Shown piece by piece: positions 63,833 through 64,000 of a stretch of DNA of 64,000 nucleotides. The translations under genes were made by a program, and so were the position numbers. The stretch's first letter is position 1. Every line of letters starts with the position of its first letter. This DNA comes from Acidimicrobiaceae bacterium (GTDB lineage: Bacteria > Actinomycetota > Acidimicrobiia > Acidimicrobiales > Aldehydirespiratoraceae). The stretch spans positions 22,776-86,775 of the forward strand of contig VYCM01000009.1 in the NCBI GenBank assembly GCA_009843915.1, in the 5' to 3' direction. Under the pieces are notes generated by a model. The model was not told the origin of the DNA and did no database searches. It was given only the letters and a program-made list of their open reading frames with translations.

Positions 63833-64000
63833 ATGGCCGATCCGCGGGGGTTCCTGACGCACACCCGGGAGCTACCGACCCGCCGGCCGGTGCCGGTACG
63901 GCTGCGCGACTGGCGGGAGGTGTACGAGCACTTTCCCGAGGACAGGCTCCGGCAGCAGGCGTCGCGCTGCATGGACTGCGGGATCCCGTTCTGCAACAGC
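63833..64000 (+). CDS. gltD: Glutamate synthase, small subunit, amino-terminal part (cut by window edge)
   Basis: The first 56 residues of the NADPH-dependent beta subunit: MADPRGFLTHTRELP, then QASRCMDCGIPFCNS with the Cys that bind the N-terminal iron-sulfur clusters. It starts 19 bases after gltB. The rest lies beyond the window. No strong Shine-Dalgarno is visible, so translation may depend on gltB. Confidence 0.92.
   Translation, partial: MADPRGFLTHTRELPTRRPVPVRLRDWREVYEHFPEDRLRQQASRCMDCGIPFCNS

Overview
The window is high-GC bacterial chromosome from an actinomycetote. Pointers are F420/LLM-type oxidoreductases, many TetR/acyl-CoA genes, a mec/cysM/MBL/rph/rdgB order like Mycobacterium tuberculosis Rv1334-Rv1341, an actinobacterial-style tmRNA tag ending in LAA, and many apparently leaderless genes. 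The lineage could be Acidimicrobiia, but that is inference. Both edges cut genes: ald on the left and gltD on the right.

Layout. 1-8.0 kb: ald with a divergent Lrp regulator, an alcohol dehydrogenase/acyl-CoA dehydrogenase pair, an excisionase-type HTH protein with a PrmA-like methyltransferase, a TetR regulator, an LLM oxidoreductase and an APH-fold phosphotransferase. 8.0-15.2 kb: a seven-gene minus-strand operon with every junction overlapping (acyl-CoA synthetase, alpha/beta hydrolase, LLM oxidoreductase, SDR, amidase, enoyl-CoA hydratase, MaoC). 15.4-21.1 kb: a TetR regulator and a LivK/H/MG/F-type ABC importer. The catabolic operon and the importer share a 24-bp operator/-35 element (20 of 24 positions identical), so they look like one uncharacterised uptake-plus-degradation regulon.

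21.2-31.3 kb: an unknown 572-residue protein, a degenerate M19 dipeptidase and a small unknown protein, next to a glycine betaine importer (proX; proV-proW divergent), then the two halves of a Tm-1-like protein. 31.3-34.0 kb: a thioredoxin-fold selenoprotein read through an in-frame UGA with a textbook bacterial SECIS hairpin, a RidA protein and a cyclase. 34.0-42.5 kb: housekeeping genes ssrA, smpB, mec, cysM, rpmB, rpmG, MBL hydrolase, rph and rdgB, with a MaoC-hydrolase fusion and an MFS exporter inserted. 42.5-50.2 kb: 2-oxoacid dehydrogenase E1, an SDR, tRNA-Leu, clpP, rpe, an RNA methyltransferase, menB and a PfkB kinase. 50.2-64 kb: an alcohol dehydrogenase, membrane pyrophosphatase, 5-formyl-THF cyclo-ligase, trkA with two TrkH subunits, gltB and the start of gltD.

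Recurrent structure: sixteen genes have a TAnnnT element 6-8 bases before the start codon (predicted leaderless mRNAs). A dispersed element of about 88 bp sits directly after the stop codons of clpP and the RNA methyltransferase gene and upstream of gltB, and its core also lies in frame inside gltB. No intergenic stretch exceeds 300 bases; the longer ones are described in the entries. No CRISPR array, insertion sequence, transposase or rRNA was seen.
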